Shown: piece by piece, positions 28,489 through 39,113 of the stretch
Layout: the number at the start of each line of letters is the position of its first letter
Numbering within the stretch: the first letter of the stretch is position 1
Origin: an uncultured Methanomethylovorans sp.
GTDB taxonomy: Archaea; Halobacteriota; Methanosarcinia; Methanosarcinales; Methanosarcinaceae
Length of the DNA: 64,000 nt
Assembly (NCBI RefSeq): GCF_963678545.1
Contig: NZ_OY782870.1
Span: forward strand, 1,240,001-1,304,000
Direction: 5' to 3'
Position numbers and translations under genes: made by a program
Notes under the pieces: model-generated
What the model saw: the letters and a program-made list of their open reading frames with translations, nothing else
What the model was told of the DNA's origin: nothing
Databases searched by the model: none

Positions 28489-29736
28489 TCAGCTTTCAGC
28501 TCTAAACTCTATCATTTGATCAAATATCAAGCGCCACAGGTCGCTTTTAGTGTCTGCTCTGTCAGCATCTATCGAAGCCCCTGGCCCTTTAACCATGATC
28601 ATAACGCTGTAATCATCTACACTAATCTTATGTAAATCGGAGTGCATCCGACTGTAATCAAGGCCATCTGCAATGCGTATAAGTGCTGCTATTTTGAGTA
28701 TATCCTTCTGGATTTCTTCCGGCAGATTCCCGAATGATTTATCATTCAATTTATCCAGTTTATTCTGGGTGATTTTCTTCTTGTGCAAAAAAGTTGTCCA
28801 CACAGCAGCAGACCAGAACTTTTCAGGCAATTCCGTGGGTGGAGACTGCATTAGGATGTCCCTTCCAGATTTATGATGATTCTGAATATCTGTATACATC
28901 CCTATATCGTGTAATAGTGAGCATATCCATGTCACACGACGATATTCATCTCCCAGCCCATGTATGGATTTGAGTTCATCAAAAAGTTTGAGTGCATTCT
29001 CTGTTACTTTCCTGGCATGCCCCCTATCTATATGGTATTTCTTAAAAAGAAGTTGTATGGGCATGGGTGTTGTATCATATTTTTTTTCGGTTACAAGCTC
29101 GTTGTCAGCTCCATTAAGTAGCATGACCCCATGTTCAAACTTTGAAAGACTGCCTGGGATCAGACCAAATTCGTCTTTAAATGTGCTTGCCAGAGCTTCC
29201 AGTTCAGTCTGGTCTGCACCCAGTAGAAGCTCTACTTCGATTTCCTGGTATGCTGTATATTTTCCCGCGGCACTGATCTTTACATCATCAAGGCTAAGTT
29301 CAGCAACTTCTTTCCCTGTTTCTGTATCAGATATTTTCCTATTATACCTTAGGTGATCTACTTTAAACAGTGGTGTCAGAGAATTTGAGTCCACAAGCTG
29401 TGAAATAAAGTTTTTTATGTGTGATTCTTCCCACTCTTCGAGGGGCTTGTCATGGGCAAGGATGCATTCCATTTCTTCTCTGCGCCTTATACCATCTTTC
29501 CCTGATCCTCCAAGGGATTTGAGTGTGTATATAATGTTTTGTCCTTTTTTTCTACGCCTTAGATAATATCCTTCTGACATGATTATCATGTCTACTGCAT
29601 CTAGGTATGTGTCTTCTAATGTAGTTTCAACTACAGTGTTAAGTTTGAACTGGCCAACAGTTGGAATATTTTGAAAAATATCAAACGTGTCCTTATCAGG
29701 AACAGAGAATTTAGCTTCAATTTCCATTAATACCAT
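28489..29736 (-). CDS. CYTH domain fused to an HD-type phosphohydrolase domain
   Basis: A 415-residue two-domain protein. The N-terminal CYTH domain (about 4-205) opens with MEIEAKF, the E-x-E-x-K signature, and has arginine/lysine pairs (LRRRKKG, RRREEME) and acidic strands lining the triphosphate tunnel. CYTH enzymes hydrolyse triphosphate compounds (thiamine triphosphate, tripolyphosphate) or cyclise ATP. The C-terminal part (about 235-410) has CSLLHDIG with the H-D pair and resembles the HD domain at the C-terminus of exopolyphosphatase/GppA proteins. Together they suggest polyphosphate or nucleotide-triphosphate metabolism; this is inference. ATG 29727, giving MEIEAKF directly, is an equally good start. 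Confidence 0.83.
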   Translation of the reverse strand: MVLMEIEAKFSVPDKDTFDIFQNIPTVGQFKLNTVVETTLEDTYLDAVDMIIMSEGYYLRRRKKGQNIIYTLKSLGGSGKDGIRRREEMECILAHDKPLEEWEESHIKNFISQLVDSNSLTPLFKVDHLRYNRKISDTETGKEVAELSLDDVKISAAGKYTAYQEIEVELLLGADQTELEALASTFKDEFGLIPGSLSKFEHGVMLLNGADNELVTEKKYDTTPMPIQLLFKKYHIDRGHARKVTENALKLFDELKSIHGLGDEYRRVTWICSLLHDIGMYTDIQNHHKSGRDILMQSPPTELPEKFWSAAVWTTFLHKKKITQNKLDKLNDKSFGNLPEEIQKDILKIAALIRIADGLDYSRMHSDLHKISVDDYSVMIMVKGPGASIDADRADTKSDLWRLIFDQMIEFRAES

Positions 29737-29838
29737 AAAATAATGGTGCTTATTGGTACTTAGTATTTCCCAAATAGAGAAGATATGCGAATTACATATT
29801 AAAAAAAAGAAGAATAGGGTTAAAACCCTGTCTTATAT

Positions 29839-30339
29839 TTAAACTAATTGAGACAATTCTTCAGTCTCATATTCGGAGAGGACATTTCTTAGGTCCAGCA
29901 GGATGAGCAAGCGGTCATCGAGCTTTCCAACTCCTTGGATATAGTTGGAGGACACACCAGATTTTATTATATCTGGTGCAGGATCCACGCTGGAACTGGG
30001 AATGCGTAGGACTTCACTTACTGAATCCACCATCATGCCGATAACTTGGTTTTCCAGTTCAACGACAATGACTTTATATTCTTCATTCTTGTCGCAAGAC
30101 TGGATATCGAATTTCTTTCCAAGGCTGATCACAACTATTATCCTTCCCCTCAGATTGATTACACCTGCTACATATTCAGGAGCTTGGGGTATGACTGTTA
30201 TCGCAGGCATTTTTATAATCTCCTGCACTGCCATAATATCTACTCCAAACTCTTCCTCTGCTAGCCGGAATATCACAAGCTGCAGAAGGTCACTGTCAGC
30301 TTGTTTAGCCACTTGAGTTTTTTGCATGAGTGTGTTCAT
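29839..30339 (-). CDS. cheW: CheW chemotaxis coupling protein
   Basis: A 166-residue single CheW domain. LVIFRLAEEEFGVDIMAVQEIIKMPAITVIPQAPEYVAGVINLRGRIIVVISL is the canonical N-terminal half, and GMMVDSVSEVLRIP the second. CheW bridges chemoreceptors and the CheA kinase. It lies 17 bp downstream of the receptor gene on the same strand, so the two are almost surely co-transcribed. No cheA, cheY, cheB or cheR is in the window. GAGG directly precedes the ATG. Confidence 0.93.
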   Translation of the reverse strand: MNTLMQKTQVAKQADSDLLQLVIFRLAEEEFGVDIMAVQEIIKMPAITVIPQAPEYVAGVINLRGRIIVVISLGKKFDIQSCDKNEEYKVIVVELENQVIGMMVDSVSEVLRIPSSSVDPAPDIIKSGVSSNYIQGVGKLDDRLLILLDLRNVLSEYETEELSQLV

Positions 30340-30356
30340 TCCTCATCCCTTCACTT

Positions 30357-33300
30357 TTAGATATGCGCATGCTTTGGACTACCTGTGCCACAGAGTACCT
30401 GTTTCCCTTGTGATCCATTATTTTTTCTTTGAGTAGTGTGCTTGGAACTCTCTTCTTCCTTTCTGGAACTATTTCTCTGTTCTGAATCAATATTATTGTC
30501 CAAAACGAACTTCTTCACTACAGACATCATGTTGCTTGCTACTAATGCCAATTGCTCTGCTGATTTCGCAAGCTCCTGCATACCTGCAGTCTGCTCTTCA
30601 ACAGCTGCTGATGCCTCTTCAGTACCCGCAGCCGACTCTTCGGAAATAGTAGATACTTCTTCTATGGATGCTGTGATCTCTTCAATAGATGCGGATTGTT
30701 CTTGAGCTGCTGCAGCAATTTCCTGCACCATCATAGCTATCTCGTTTCCTCCCTCTACAACTTTTTCCATACTTGAGGTAGCTTCGTTCATAGCGACAGA
30801 ACCTTTTGCGACTTCATCAGAGCTTCTGTTGATGGAGGTAACTGCATTACTTGTACCTTCCTGTATGTCATGGATAAGACCTGCAATCTGTTTGGCAGCA
30901 TTACCCGAATCTTCAGCCAGCTTGCGGACTTCGTCTGCAACCACTGCAAAACCACGGCCGTGCTCACCTGCACGTGCTGCTTCTATGGCAGCGTTAAGAG
31001 CAAGCAGGTTTGTCTGATCTGCAATGCTTGTTATCAGGCTTACTATTTCGCTAATCTGGCTTGATTTCTTGTCCAATTCCTTAATAACATTTCCAGCTTC
31101 AGCTTCAGCCTTTTGAATGGCTCCCATTTTCACCATGAGTTCGCCAGCTGATTTGCGCATTACTTTAATCATTTCATTGGACTGGGCGGCTGTCTCTGCA
31201 GCTTTCTGGGAATTGGATGCAACTTCCTGAACGGTCTTGGTCATGTCAACCATTGCCCTAGATACGTCGTTAGTCTTGGTTGCCTGGTCCTGAGCTCCTT
31301 TTGATATTTCACCCACAGTTTCAGCTATCTGGTTTGATGCAGCTGTCATTTGTTCAGTGGAAGCAGACATGGATTCTGCTGTGGTGGATACATTATTACC
31401 GCCTTCGCTAACGAGTGCTACTACCTCATTGAGTGAAAGCCTGCAGTTTTCTATACCATCGCTAATGTTCTTAAAGTCGCCAACGCCTTCAACTTCAGCT
31501 TTGCGTGAGAGGTCATTACTAGCTATTGAACTAAGCACTTCACTGGAGTCATTTATCAGTGCCTGTATGCTATCACCAAACTGGTTCAGTGTATCGGCAA
31601 GGTTCCTGAAATCGCCCTGCACTTCAATATCCATTCTTGCAGAAAGGTCACCAGAAGCATAGGAATCTACCACTTTCGCTGCTGCATTTAGAGGTTCTAT
31701 GACCGCATCCAGTGTATCATTGACACCCTTTACTACAGCCCTATATTCTCCCTGATGTTTCGATGCATCTGCCCTTGTAGCGAGCTTTCCTTCAACTGCA
31801 GCCTTAGACAGCATATTTGCATCTGCGACAAGTGCGTTTATTGCATCGATACATGTATTGAGGTTTGTCTTGATAGTGTTGAAATCACCATTATACGTAT
31901 CTGTGATTTTATTTGGTATGTCTCCCTTTGATATGCGGTCAACATAATCTGCTGCAACGTTTAGAGGATCAATAACCGCATCCAATGTATCGTTGACACC
32001 CTTTACTATAGCCCTATATTCTCCCTGATGTTTCGATGCATCTGCCCTTGTTGCGAGCTTTCCTTCAACAGCTGCATCTGAAAGCATAATAGCATCATCA
32101 ACAAGCATCTGTATGTTCTCCATCATTTTGACACAAGCAGGGATCAACTGGTCATTAGCGGAAAGCCTGCCAATTTTCTTGTATTGTTCCATTTCATGGA
32201 GGTCACCGGCTGCTACATTAATGAAGGCGTTCTGCACATTAATAATTTTTTGTCTAATTTCATTTGTAGCCTTTGCGACATCTGCAAATACTCCTTGGTA
32301 ATGCCCTTCAACTTTTATTGTACAATCATTTACAGCCAGAGTTTGCATTACCTTATTACTTTCTACAAGTCCACCCATACCATCGATACATGCGTTGAGG
32401 TTATTCTTGATCTCGTTAAAGTCACCTTTGTATTCATCCGTGATCTTTTGAGGTATTTCTCCTCTTGAGATAATGGCAACTTTGTCAGCAGCAACATTCA
32501 GTGGATTCACAAGTGCATCCATTGAGTAGTTGACAGCCTTGACAGCCTCTTCGAATTTACCCTTAAATCTGGTAACATCAACCCTGTGATCGAGTCTGCC
32601 TTCTTCGGTAGCCTTGCCCAATGCAAGGAATTCATCAGTCAGACCAAGGACATTTTCCATCAGCCTTATGGTATTTGGCAATAATTCATCATTGGCAGAT
32701 CTCTTACCTGCTTTCTTATAACGTTCAAGATCACTGAAATCACCTTTTGCCATGAACTCAAAGGTACGGGTGATATTCGTAAGACGAGCACGCACTTCAT
32801 TTACAGCAGCTGTATTTTCTGCAAATATGCCCTGGTACTTATTACCTTCCATACCGCATGTAAGGTCGTTGGTGGCAAGTTTCTTGAGCACATCTGTGCT
32901 TTCCTGCATAGGTCCTGCAATAGCATCAAGCGTTTGATTCAAAGATGAAACAATAGTCCTGTATTTACCTTCATGTTTTGATTCATCTGCACGTACCTTT
33001 AGATCGCCTGTGATTCCGGCCTGAGATATTTTATGTGTATCGTCAAGGAGGTTGTTGATTGCAGCTACACAGTTGTTGAGGTTATTCTTCATTTCACCAT
33101 AGGATCCTTTATACTCCTTTGTGATGGTAGGTGGTATATCTCCATGCGAGACCCTGTTCATGTATTTCATTGCTGCTTGGAAGGGGTCAACTATCGAGTT
33201 TATGCAGTCATTCATACCCTCTACTATCTTCAGATAGTTGCCGGAATAGCCACTTGTGTCGATCCTGGCGTCCAGTTGACCATTGACAATCGAATTTGAC

Positions 33301-33854
33301 ATATCTACTATTTTGTTTGTGATCTCTTTTTCTTTGTTCATATCGAAGATGAACTCAACAGCACCTATTATTTCTCCGGAGACATCTTTTATAGGGGCGG
33401 CTGTATAGCGGATTGCACAATTACTTGACTCTCCCTTGGCAATTGTCTCACCTGTAACAGTTTCACCATTTTTCATTGCCATAGCAGATTTGCAGTTCTC
33501 AGTGTTGCAGTGGCCTGTCTTGAACAGCTCAAAGCATTTTTTTCCCTGACATTTATCCGCAGTCAGGCCAGTGAAGTTAGCTGCAGCTTTATTTATATAA
33601 ATCACATTAAAATTCTTGTCCATACTTACGATAGGCAGAGGAACGTTATCCAGTATATTAGTACGTCTGAACATTTCACACATCATTTTATTGATGGAAG
33701 CTGCAAGTTCTTCGTGTTTTGGATCATTTTTGGAATCAATTCTTACCGTAAGGTCTCCATTGTTAGCGTGCTCTACTACGCCGGATATTTCGTCAATTAT
33801 TTTCCAGTCTTTATCTGCTGCAGATTTCCACATTTTTGGCACATCATCAAACAT
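30357..33854 (-). CDS. Soluble methyl-accepting chemotaxis protein with PAS and poly-HAMP array
   Basis: An 1165-residue receptor without membrane helices, hence cytoplasmic. After a first HAMP-like unit comes a PAS domain (about 55-170) with a cysteine cluster ([20 protein letters not shown]) that could bind metal or a cofactor. About fourteen more HAMP-like units follow (about 180-860), recognisable by cores such as GDIPxKIT, GKLATR, NDLT and GDLSAR. Two of these pairs repeat with a 91-residue (273-bp) period and near-identical DNA. The signalling hairpin (about 870-1110) contains the conserved tip [36 protein letters not shown]. Long HAMP chains are thought to pass conformational signals; the stimulus is unknown, with redox or a small ligand at the PAS domain the likeliest. 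It forms an operon with cheW downstream. Confidence 0.92.
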   Translation of the reverse strand: MFDDVPKMWKSAADKDWKIIDEISGVVEHANNGDLTVRIDSKNDPKHEELAASINKMMCEMFRRTNILDNVPLPIVSMDKNFNVIYINKAAANFTGLTADKCQGKKCFELFKTGHCNTENCKSAMAMKNGETVTGETIAKGESSNCAIRYTAAPIKDVSGEIIGAVEFIFDMNKEKEITNKIVDMSNSIVNGQLDARIDTSGYSGNYLKIVEGMNDCINSIVDPFQAAMKYMNRVSHGDIPPTITKEYKGSYGEMKNNLNNCVAAINNLLDDTHKISQAGITGDLKVRADESKHEGKYRTIVSSLNQTLDAIAGPMQESTDVLKKLATNDLTCGMEGNKYQGIFAENTAAVNEVRARLTNITRTFEFMAKGDFSDLERYKKAGKRSANDELLPNTIRLMENVLGLTDEFLALGKATEEGRLDHRVDVTRFKGKFEEAVKAVNYSMDALVNPLNVAADKVAIISRGEIPQKITDEYKGDFNEIKNNLNACIDGMGGLVESNKVMQTLAVNDCTIKVEGHYQGVFADVAKATNEIRQKIINVQNAFINVAAGDLHEMEQYKKIGRLSANDQLIPACVKMMENIQMLVDDAIMLSDAAVEGKLATRADASKHQGEYRAIVKGVNDTLDAVIDPLNVAADYVDRISKGDIPNKITDTYNGDFNTIKTNLNTCIDAINALVADANMLSKAAVEGKLATRADASKHQGEYRAVVKGVNDTLDAVIEPLNAAAKVVDSYASGDLSARMDIEVQGDFRNLADTLNQFGDSIQALINDSSEVLSSIASNDLSRKAEVEGVGDFKNISDGIENCRLSLNEVVALVSEGGNNVSTTAESMSASTEQMTAASNQIAETVGEISKGAQDQATKTNDVSRAMVDMTKTVQEVASNSQKAAETAAQSNEMIKVMRKSAGELMVKMGAIQKAEAEAGNVIKELDKKSSQISEIVSLITSIADQTNLLALNAAIEAARAGEHGRGFAVVADEVRKLAEDSGNAAKQIAGLIHDIQEGTSNAVTSINRSSDEVAKGSVAMNEATSSMEKVVEGGNEIAMMVQEIAAAAQEQSASIEEITASIEEVSTISEESAAGTEEASAAVEEQTAGMQELAKSAEQLALVASNMMSVVKKFVLDNNIDSEQRNSSRKEEESSKHTTQRKNNGSQGKQVLCGTGSPKHAHI

Positions 33855-34289
33855 TCTACATCACACTCTATATTCGGTTTCATTTTTCATAACAATAAAA
33901 GTATATTAAAACCTAATTGATAAATAAAAAACAATCTTTGAATATATAAATATAGCGTATATACAAATATGGATAATTTATCCGCAAAAATAGTAAAAAT
34001 CAAAGAGAATGCCTTTACTTTGAATATGAATAAAAATCAGTTTACGTTCTTTTCTAGACTGATTCTAATCTTATATTTATTTAAAATGTATATTTATTAA
34101 TTGCAGTAAAAACGACTCCAAATGCATAATTGCAGCTTTTTCGTTCACATAATGGCAATATTGAAGCCAGAGAACCAGAAACTAAATATGATAACATGAA
34201 GTATTAAGTACAATTTTAGCTTGAGCTACACACAAATATCGCTCATTACGTTTATCAGATTTAATTCGTTAATGTCCCAGAGGTGTCAC
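33855..34289. other. Divergent intergenic region between receptor gene and pycB
   Basis: 435 AT-rich bases without a convincing gene. It must hold the promoters of the receptor operon (a TATA-like TTTATATATT on the minus strand near 33938-33952) and of pycBA-birA (several AT-rich candidates at 34070-34100). The base composition makes individual boxes uncertain. No palindrome or riboswitch-like structure stood out. Confidence 0.5.
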
Positions 34290-36017
34290 ATGAAAGTAAA
34301 AATAACAGAGACCGTCCTGCGAGATGCACACCAATCGCTCATCGCTACCCGTATGCGCACCCGCAATATGCTTCCTATTATGGATAAGCTGGATCAGGTG
34401 GGTTACTATTCTCTTGAGATGTGGGGAGGTGCAACATTTGATAGTTGTATCAGGTATCTTAATGAGGACCCATGGGAAAGGCTGAGGTCGCTCAAAAAGC
34501 AAATGAATAATACCTATGCTCAGATGTTGCTTCGGGGACAGAATCTTGTGGGCTATAGGCATTATTCGGATGATGTTGTTGAAAAGTTCGTGCAAAAGTC
34601 CTACGAAAATGGTATCGATATTTTCAGAATATTTGATGCCGTCAATGATATTCGCAACATGGAGAAAGCTATATCTGTAGCTAAGAAACAAGGTGCACAT
34701 GTTCAGGGTACTATATGTTATACTACAAGTCCGGTCCACACGGTAGAAAAATTCGTGGAGCTTGCAAGAGATCTTGCTGAGCATGACTGTGATTCTTTAT
34801 GCATTAAGGATATGGCAGGCTTGATTTCTCCTCACCAGGCTTATGAGCTTGTTAAAGCCATCAAAAAAGAAGTAAACTTGCCATTGGACCTTCATTCTCA
34901 TTGTACTTCCGGTATGGCCCCAATGAGTTACATGGCAGCCTGCAGAGCTGGTGTGGATATTCTGGATACAGCAGTTTCTCCTCTTGCATGGGGGACATCA
35001 CAGCCTCCTACTGAGTCTATTGTGGCTGCTTTGGCAGAGACAGAACGTGCAACGGGCCTTGATATAGAACTAATAGCAGAGGTAGCAGAGTATTTCAAGG
35101 AAATAAAGAATGAGTTGAGATGTGTCCTCAACCCTATCTCCGAACAAATCGATACCAATGTACTGATCTATCAGATTCCAGGTGGGATGCTCTCCAACTT
35201 CGTATCACAGCTGAAAGAGCAGAATGCTTTGGATAAATACAAGGATGTGCTCAAGGAGGTGCCACGGGTTCGTGCAGAGTTGGGTTATCCTCCTCTTGTG
35301 ACTCCTACAAGCCAGATAGTAGGTACTCAGGCAGTGCTTAACGTACTCATGGGAGATCGTTATAAAGTGGTCCCAAAGGAAGTTAAGGACTATGCACGCG
35401 GACTGTATGGCAGGCCACCTCATAAGATTGATTCTGATATCATGGTAAAGCTCATACAGGACGAAGAGCCTATCACTTGTCGGCCAGCTGATCTGCTTGA
35501 GCCTGAATATGAGAAGATGAAAGCCCAGGCTGAGAAACTTGGGCTTGTCAAGAAGGAAGAGGACATCCTTACTTACATATTGTATCCTGCCATTGCACCT
35601 GCTTTCCTGAGAGGCGAATCAAAAGAAGAAGAGCTAATACCCATCAGAACAGAAACTAATCCGTGCGCAGTTCCCAGCTTGCAAAAAATACCCAAAGAAT
35701 TTAAGGTAGAAATAGATGGTGATGTGTTCAATGTGAAGGTCCATCCTGTAGATGGTTCTCTAGATGTTACAGAAGAGTCTGAGAAACCTTCTGTAAAATC
35801 AGTGCCTGGTGCAGTTACAAGTCATATGCAAGGCATGGTACTTTCCATCAAGGTTTGTGTAGGGGATTCTGTAGAGGAAGGGGATACGATATGTGTCATA
35901 GAAGCCATGAAAATGGAAAATGCGATACATGCACCTCACAGTGGAATCGTTAAACAGATATTCTTCGGGGAAGGAGATTCAGTTTCCTCCGGAGATGTAC
36001 TGCTGGCTATCGAATGA
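34290..36017 (+). CDS. pycB: Pyruvate carboxylase subunit B (carboxyltransferase and biotin carrier)
   Basis: A 575-residue subunit that moves CO2 from carboxybiotin to pyruvate, making oxaloacetate. The TIM-barrel carboxyltransferase (about 1-290) begins [12 protein letters not shown] and has the metal site [13 protein letters not shown] and CIKDMAGL; the conserved PYC/OADA region follows. The biotinyl domain at the C-terminus carries EAMKMEN with the biotinylated Lys541, 35 residues from the end as usual. The ATG at 34290 follows GAGGTG and starts at the family position; the frame extends 23 codons further upstream without support. Methanogens use this enzyme to feed their incomplete TCA pathway. 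Oxaloacetate decarboxylase alpha is a homologue, but pairing with pycA and birA identifies the carboxylase. Confidence 0.94.
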   Translation: MKVKITETVLRDAHQSLIATRMRTRNMLPIMDKLDQVGYYSLEMWGGATFDSCIRYLNEDPWERLRSLKKQMNNTYAQMLLRGQNLVGYRHYSDDVVEKFVQKSYENGIDIFRIFDAVNDIRNMEKAISVAKKQGAHVQGTICYTTSPVHTVEKFVELARDLAEHDCDSLCIKDMAGLISPHQAYELVKAIKKEVNLPLDLHSHCTSGMAPMSYMAACRAGVDILDTAVSPLAWGTSQPPTESIVAALAETERATGLDIELIAEVAEYFKEIKNELRCVLNPISEQIDTNVLIYQIPGGMLSNFVSQLKEQNALDKYKDVLKEVPRVRAELGYPPLVTPTSQIVGTQAVLNVLMGDRYKVVPKEVKDYARGLYGRPPHKIDSDIMVKLIQDEEPITCRPADLLEPEYEKMKAQAEKLGLVKKEEDILTYILYPAIAPAFLRGESKEEELIPIRTETNPCAVPSLQKIPKEFKVEIDGDVFNVKVHPVDGSLDVTEESEKPSVKSVPGAVTSHMQGMVLSIKVCVGDSVEEGDTICVIEAMKMENAIHAPHSGIVKQIFFGEGDSVSSGDVLLAIE

Positions 36018-36027
36018 GGTAGGTTCT

Positions 36028-37515
36028 ATGTTCAACAAAGTACTCATTGCAAATAGAGGTGAGATAGCCATTAGGGCAATGCGCGCCTGCAGGGAACTGG
36101 GAGTGAAGACAGTTGCCGTATATTCCGAAGCTGATCAGAATGCTCTCTTTGCAAAGTATGCTGATGAAGCATATCTTATAGGCCCTGCACCTTCCAGTCA
36201 GAGCTATCTCAATATGGAGAAAATACTTGATGTAGCTGAGAAGACGGGTTCCGAAGCTATTCATCCAGGATATGGTTTCCTTTCCGAAAATCCTGTATTT
36301 GCATCCAAATGTGAGAAAGCAGGAGTAGTTTTCATAGGTCCTCCGGCAGATGTCATCAAAAAAATGGGTAGCAAAATAGAGGCCCGTAAAACTATGAGCA
36401 AGGCAGGAGTTCCTGTAGTACCGGGTACGGAAAATGCTATATCTGATCTTGATGAGGCCGCAGAGGTTGCAGAAGATATCGGTTATCCTGTTATTATAAA
36501 AGCATCTGCAGGCGGTGGGGGCATTGGAATGAAGATCGTTCATTCCAAAGAGGAATTTGCAAATGCTATCACTTCCATTCAGTCCGTTGCAAAGTCTGCT
36601 TTTGGTGATCCGACTGTATTTATTGAGAAATACCTGGATGAACCAAGGCATATAGAGTTCCAGCTACTTGCTGACAAATTCGGGAACACGGTGCACTGTA
36701 ATGAAAGAGAATGCTCCATACAGCGTAGGCATCAAAAACTGATAGAAGAAGCTCCTTCTCCTATTATTACTGAAGAGATGCGCGAAATGATGGGAGAAGC
36801 AGCTGTCAAAGGGGCCAAATCGATAGGATATGAGAATACAGGTACTATGGAGTTTCTGTATTCCAAAGGGCAATTCTATTTCCTTGAAATGAACACGCGC
36901 TTGCAGGTAGAGCATACAATCACTGAGCTTATTACCGGTCTTGACCTTGCTAAAAAACAGTTATATATTGCTGCAGGTGAGGAACTTGCATATTCTCAAG
37001 AGGATATTCCTCTTAGAGGTTGGGCAATAGAATGCAGAATTAATGCTGAGGATCCATTGAATGATTTTGCTCCATCTCCCGGAAAGATACGCAGGTATCG
37101 TTCTTCAGGAGGACCGGGTGTCCGCGTGGATAGCGGTGTTCATATGGGGTACACTATTTCCCCATATTATGATTCAATGATCTCAAAGCTAAGTGTATGG
37201 GCCCCTTCACGCATAGAAGCTATACACAGAATGGACAGAGCACTTTATGAATATGTAGTGGTTGGTGTTACTACTAATATTCCATTCCATAAAGCAGTGA
37301 TAAGGCATGAGCAGTTCATCAAAGGTAATCTTACAACTCATTTCATCGAAGATAATTCTATAATCAAACATGTGGAAAGAGTAGTAAGAGAGGATTCAGA
37401 GAAAGGAGCTACACTTGCATCTGCGCTTGAGAACAAGCCGACAAAGGTAGCTGCGGTCACTGCAGCTGTAGAATCATACATACAGGCGGCGAAGAAACAA
37501 TCTGGTAAAGAGTGA
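36028..37515 (+). CDS. pycA: Pyruvate carboxylase subunit A (biotin carboxylase)
   Basis: A 495-residue biotin carboxylase subunit that carboxylates biotin on PycB with ATP and bicarbonate. It opens [20 protein letters not shown], contains the ATP-grasp glycine loop [14 protein letters not shown], the biotin/bicarbonate region [19 protein letters not shown] and the active-site strand [17 protein letters not shown], and ends with the biotin carboxylase C domain. The start at 36028 follows GAGGTAGG, ten bases after the pycB stop, so the two genes are translated together from one transcript. The first in-frame ATG (35920) lies inside pycB and is rejected. Confidence 0.95.
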   Translation: MFNKVLIANRGEIAIRAMRACRELGVKTVAVYSEADQNALFAKYADEAYLIGPAPSSQSYLNMEKILDVAEKTGSEAIHPGYGFLSENPVFASKCEKAGVVFIGPPADVIKKMGSKIEARKTMSKAGVPVVPGTENAISDLDEAAEVAEDIGYPVIIKASAGGGGIGMKIVHSKEEFANAITSIQSVAKSAFGDPTVFIEKYLDEPRHIEFQLLADKFGNTVHCNERECSIQRRHQKLIEEAPSPIITEEMREMMGEAAVKGAKSIGYENTGTMEFLYSKGQFYFLEMNTRLQVEHTITELITGLDLAKKQLYIAAGEELAYSQEDIPLRGWAIECRINAEDPLNDFAPSPGKIRRYRSSGGPGVRVDSGVHMGYTISPYYDSMISKLSVWAPSRIEAIHRMDRALYEYVVVGVTTNIPFHKAVIRHEQFIKGNLTTHFIEDNSIIKHVERVVREDSEKGATLASALENKPTKVAAVTAAVESYIQAAKKQSGKE

Positions 37516-37545
37516 TTTCATATAGATGTTTATTGGCGGGATAAA

Positions 37546-38523
37546 GTGAGCAATAATATAGCTGAGATCATGCGAATTCTAAAAGAAGCTGACGGAAAGC
37601 CAGTTTCAGGGGAGGAACTTGGAGAACGATTAGGAATTTCCAGAGCTATGGTCTGGAAATATATAAGTTCCTTGAAAGAAGGAGGTTATGAGATCGAATC
37701 TTCACCTAAAACTGGTTATACTCTAAAAGTCATTCCAGACATGCTTTACCCTGAAGAGATCAAAAGCGGATTGAATACTACTTTGATAGGTACTGAGATC
37801 CTCTACTTTGCAGAGTTGGAGTCCACTAATAATTTTGCCAAGGAGATGGCAAAGGAAGCAGAAGAAGGAACAGTAGTGATCGCAGAGGTCCAGAAAAAAG
37901 GCAGGGGCCGACTGGGAAGGAACTGGCAGTCACCAAAGGGGGGTATCAACCTTTCTGTTATACTTAAACCAAACGTCCCCCTTGACCATGCAGCAAGGCT
38001 GACGCTTATGACTGGACTTGCTGTAGCAAATACCATTCGTTCTCTTGGGGTGGATGCCCGTATCAAATGGCCCAATGACATATTCGTAAATGAAAAAAAA
38101 GTATGTGGTATACTCACAGAAGTAGATGCGGAAATGGAACAGATCGATTACGTTATCATTGGAATAGGTATAAATGCCAATGTTAATATAGAGGAATTCC
38201 CGCCAGGTATACGTGAAAATGCCACAAGTCTCAAAAAAGAACTTGGTGCTGAAGTTAACAGGGTTGAATTCGTGCAGAACTTATTGTACGAACTAGAACA
38301 GCAATATATAAAATTCAAGACACAGGAATTCTCTGCAATTTTGAGTGAGTGGATAAACCTGTCTGACACTATTGGTAAAGATGTCACAATTATGACACCT
38401 TCACGAATGATAGAAGGCAAAGCTGTCGGTATCACCGATACAGGGGCTATTTCGGTCAGAACAAAAGATGGAAAAAGGGTAAACCTTATTGCTGGTAGAT
38501 GTGTTTATACACGTACTAGATGA
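37546..38523 (+). CDS. birA: Bifunctional biotin--protein ligase / repressor (BirA)
   Basis: A 325-residue BirA with an N-terminal winged helix (about 8-60, VSGEELGERLGISRAMVWKYISSLKEGGYEI), a catalytic ligase domain (about 80-265) with the biotinyl-AMP loop KGRGRLGRNWQSPKGG and IKWPNDIFV, and a C-terminal SH3-like cap. It attaches biotin to PycB Lys541. The DNA-binding domain suggests it also acts as a biotin-responsive repressor, but its operator was not identified here. The start is GTG with GGCGGG upstream. Placement 30 bp after pycA makes enzyme and modifier a single unit. Confidence 0.93.
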   Translation: MSNNIAEIMRILKEADGKPVSGEELGERLGISRAMVWKYISSLKEGGYEIESSPKTGYTLKVIPDMLYPEEIKSGLNTTLIGTEILYFAELESTNNFAKEMAKEAEEGTVVIAEVQKKGRGRLGRNWQSPKGGINLSVILKPNVPLDHAARLTLMTGLAVANTIRSLGVDARIKWPNDIFVNEKKVCGILTEVDAEMEQIDYVIIGIGINANVNIEEFPPGIRENATSLKKELGAEVNRVEFVQNLLYELEQQYIKFKTQEFSAILSEWINLSDTIGKDVTIMTPSRMIEGKAVGITDTGAISVRTKDGKRVNLIAGRCVYTRTR

Positions 38524-39098
38524 AGGACTTATCCATGTGGATAGACAAACATCTATCTCCACTATTACTTTTTCTTGCTCTATTTGCATTAGTAACTTTG
38601 GTTGTGCCTGTTCAGGCAGTGCTAATCGTAGAAGATGTACTTGTAAATGATTCAAGCATATATCTCCTAACCGGTAACACATGGCATTTCTACCAGGGAT
38701 ACAATCTTTCCATAAAGGGTGTAAATCAGGAAGCTGATAGTGTATGGTTTGAGTTATCCTTGGGAGATAAAATATTAAAAAGCCAGATCCTTGACGAAGG
38801 AGATAGTTTTACTTATCAAAAGAATAATAGAACAATATTTAATATTACTATAAATACTATTTACGCAGGCGATGGTGAGGAACTCGTTGCTTTTGCACCA
38901 GTGTTCCAGTATATGGATGGTGATCTGCCAGCGCCTATCATACGAGATGATGAAATTGACGAAGAACAGAATAGCAGTCTGGTAGATAATGTTTCAATAG
39001 GTACAAATTGGATCGAGGGCTTCACGTTAGTTACCGCCCTTCCAGTTTCTATAATTGCTGCTGCTTTAATTTCAATGCTTGGAAAAAAAGGTAATTAA
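38520..39098 (+). CDS. Small membrane-anchored protein with a single S-layer-type domain
   Basis: A 192-residue exported protein: a signal peptide (LLLFLALFALVTLVVPVQA), an ectodomain and a C-terminal helix (TLVTALPVSIIAAALISML). The ectodomain (about 38-140) has GNTWHFYQGYNLSIKGVN, VWFELSLGDKIL and EGDSFTY, spaced like the methanosarcinal S-layer domain (PF07752: W..QGY.L.V..., VW.EL, GD.F.Y). Methanosarcinal S-layer proteins carry two such domains; a single copy suggests an accessory envelope protein. It overlaps the birA stop by four bases (ATGA), so translation is coupled to a biotin gene with which it has no obvious functional link. Confidence 0.65.
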   Translation: MKDLSMWIDKHLSPLLLFLALFALVTLVVPVQAVLIVEDVLVNDSSIYLLTGNTWHFYQGYNLSIKGVNQEADSVWFELSLGDKILKSQILDEGDSFTYQKNNRTIFNITINTIYAGDGEELVAFAPVFQYMDGDLPAPIIRDDEIDEEQNSSLVDNVSIGTNWIEGFTLVTALPVSIIAAALISMLGKKGN

Positions 39099-39113
39099 GA
39101 GAAAAGGAACCTC

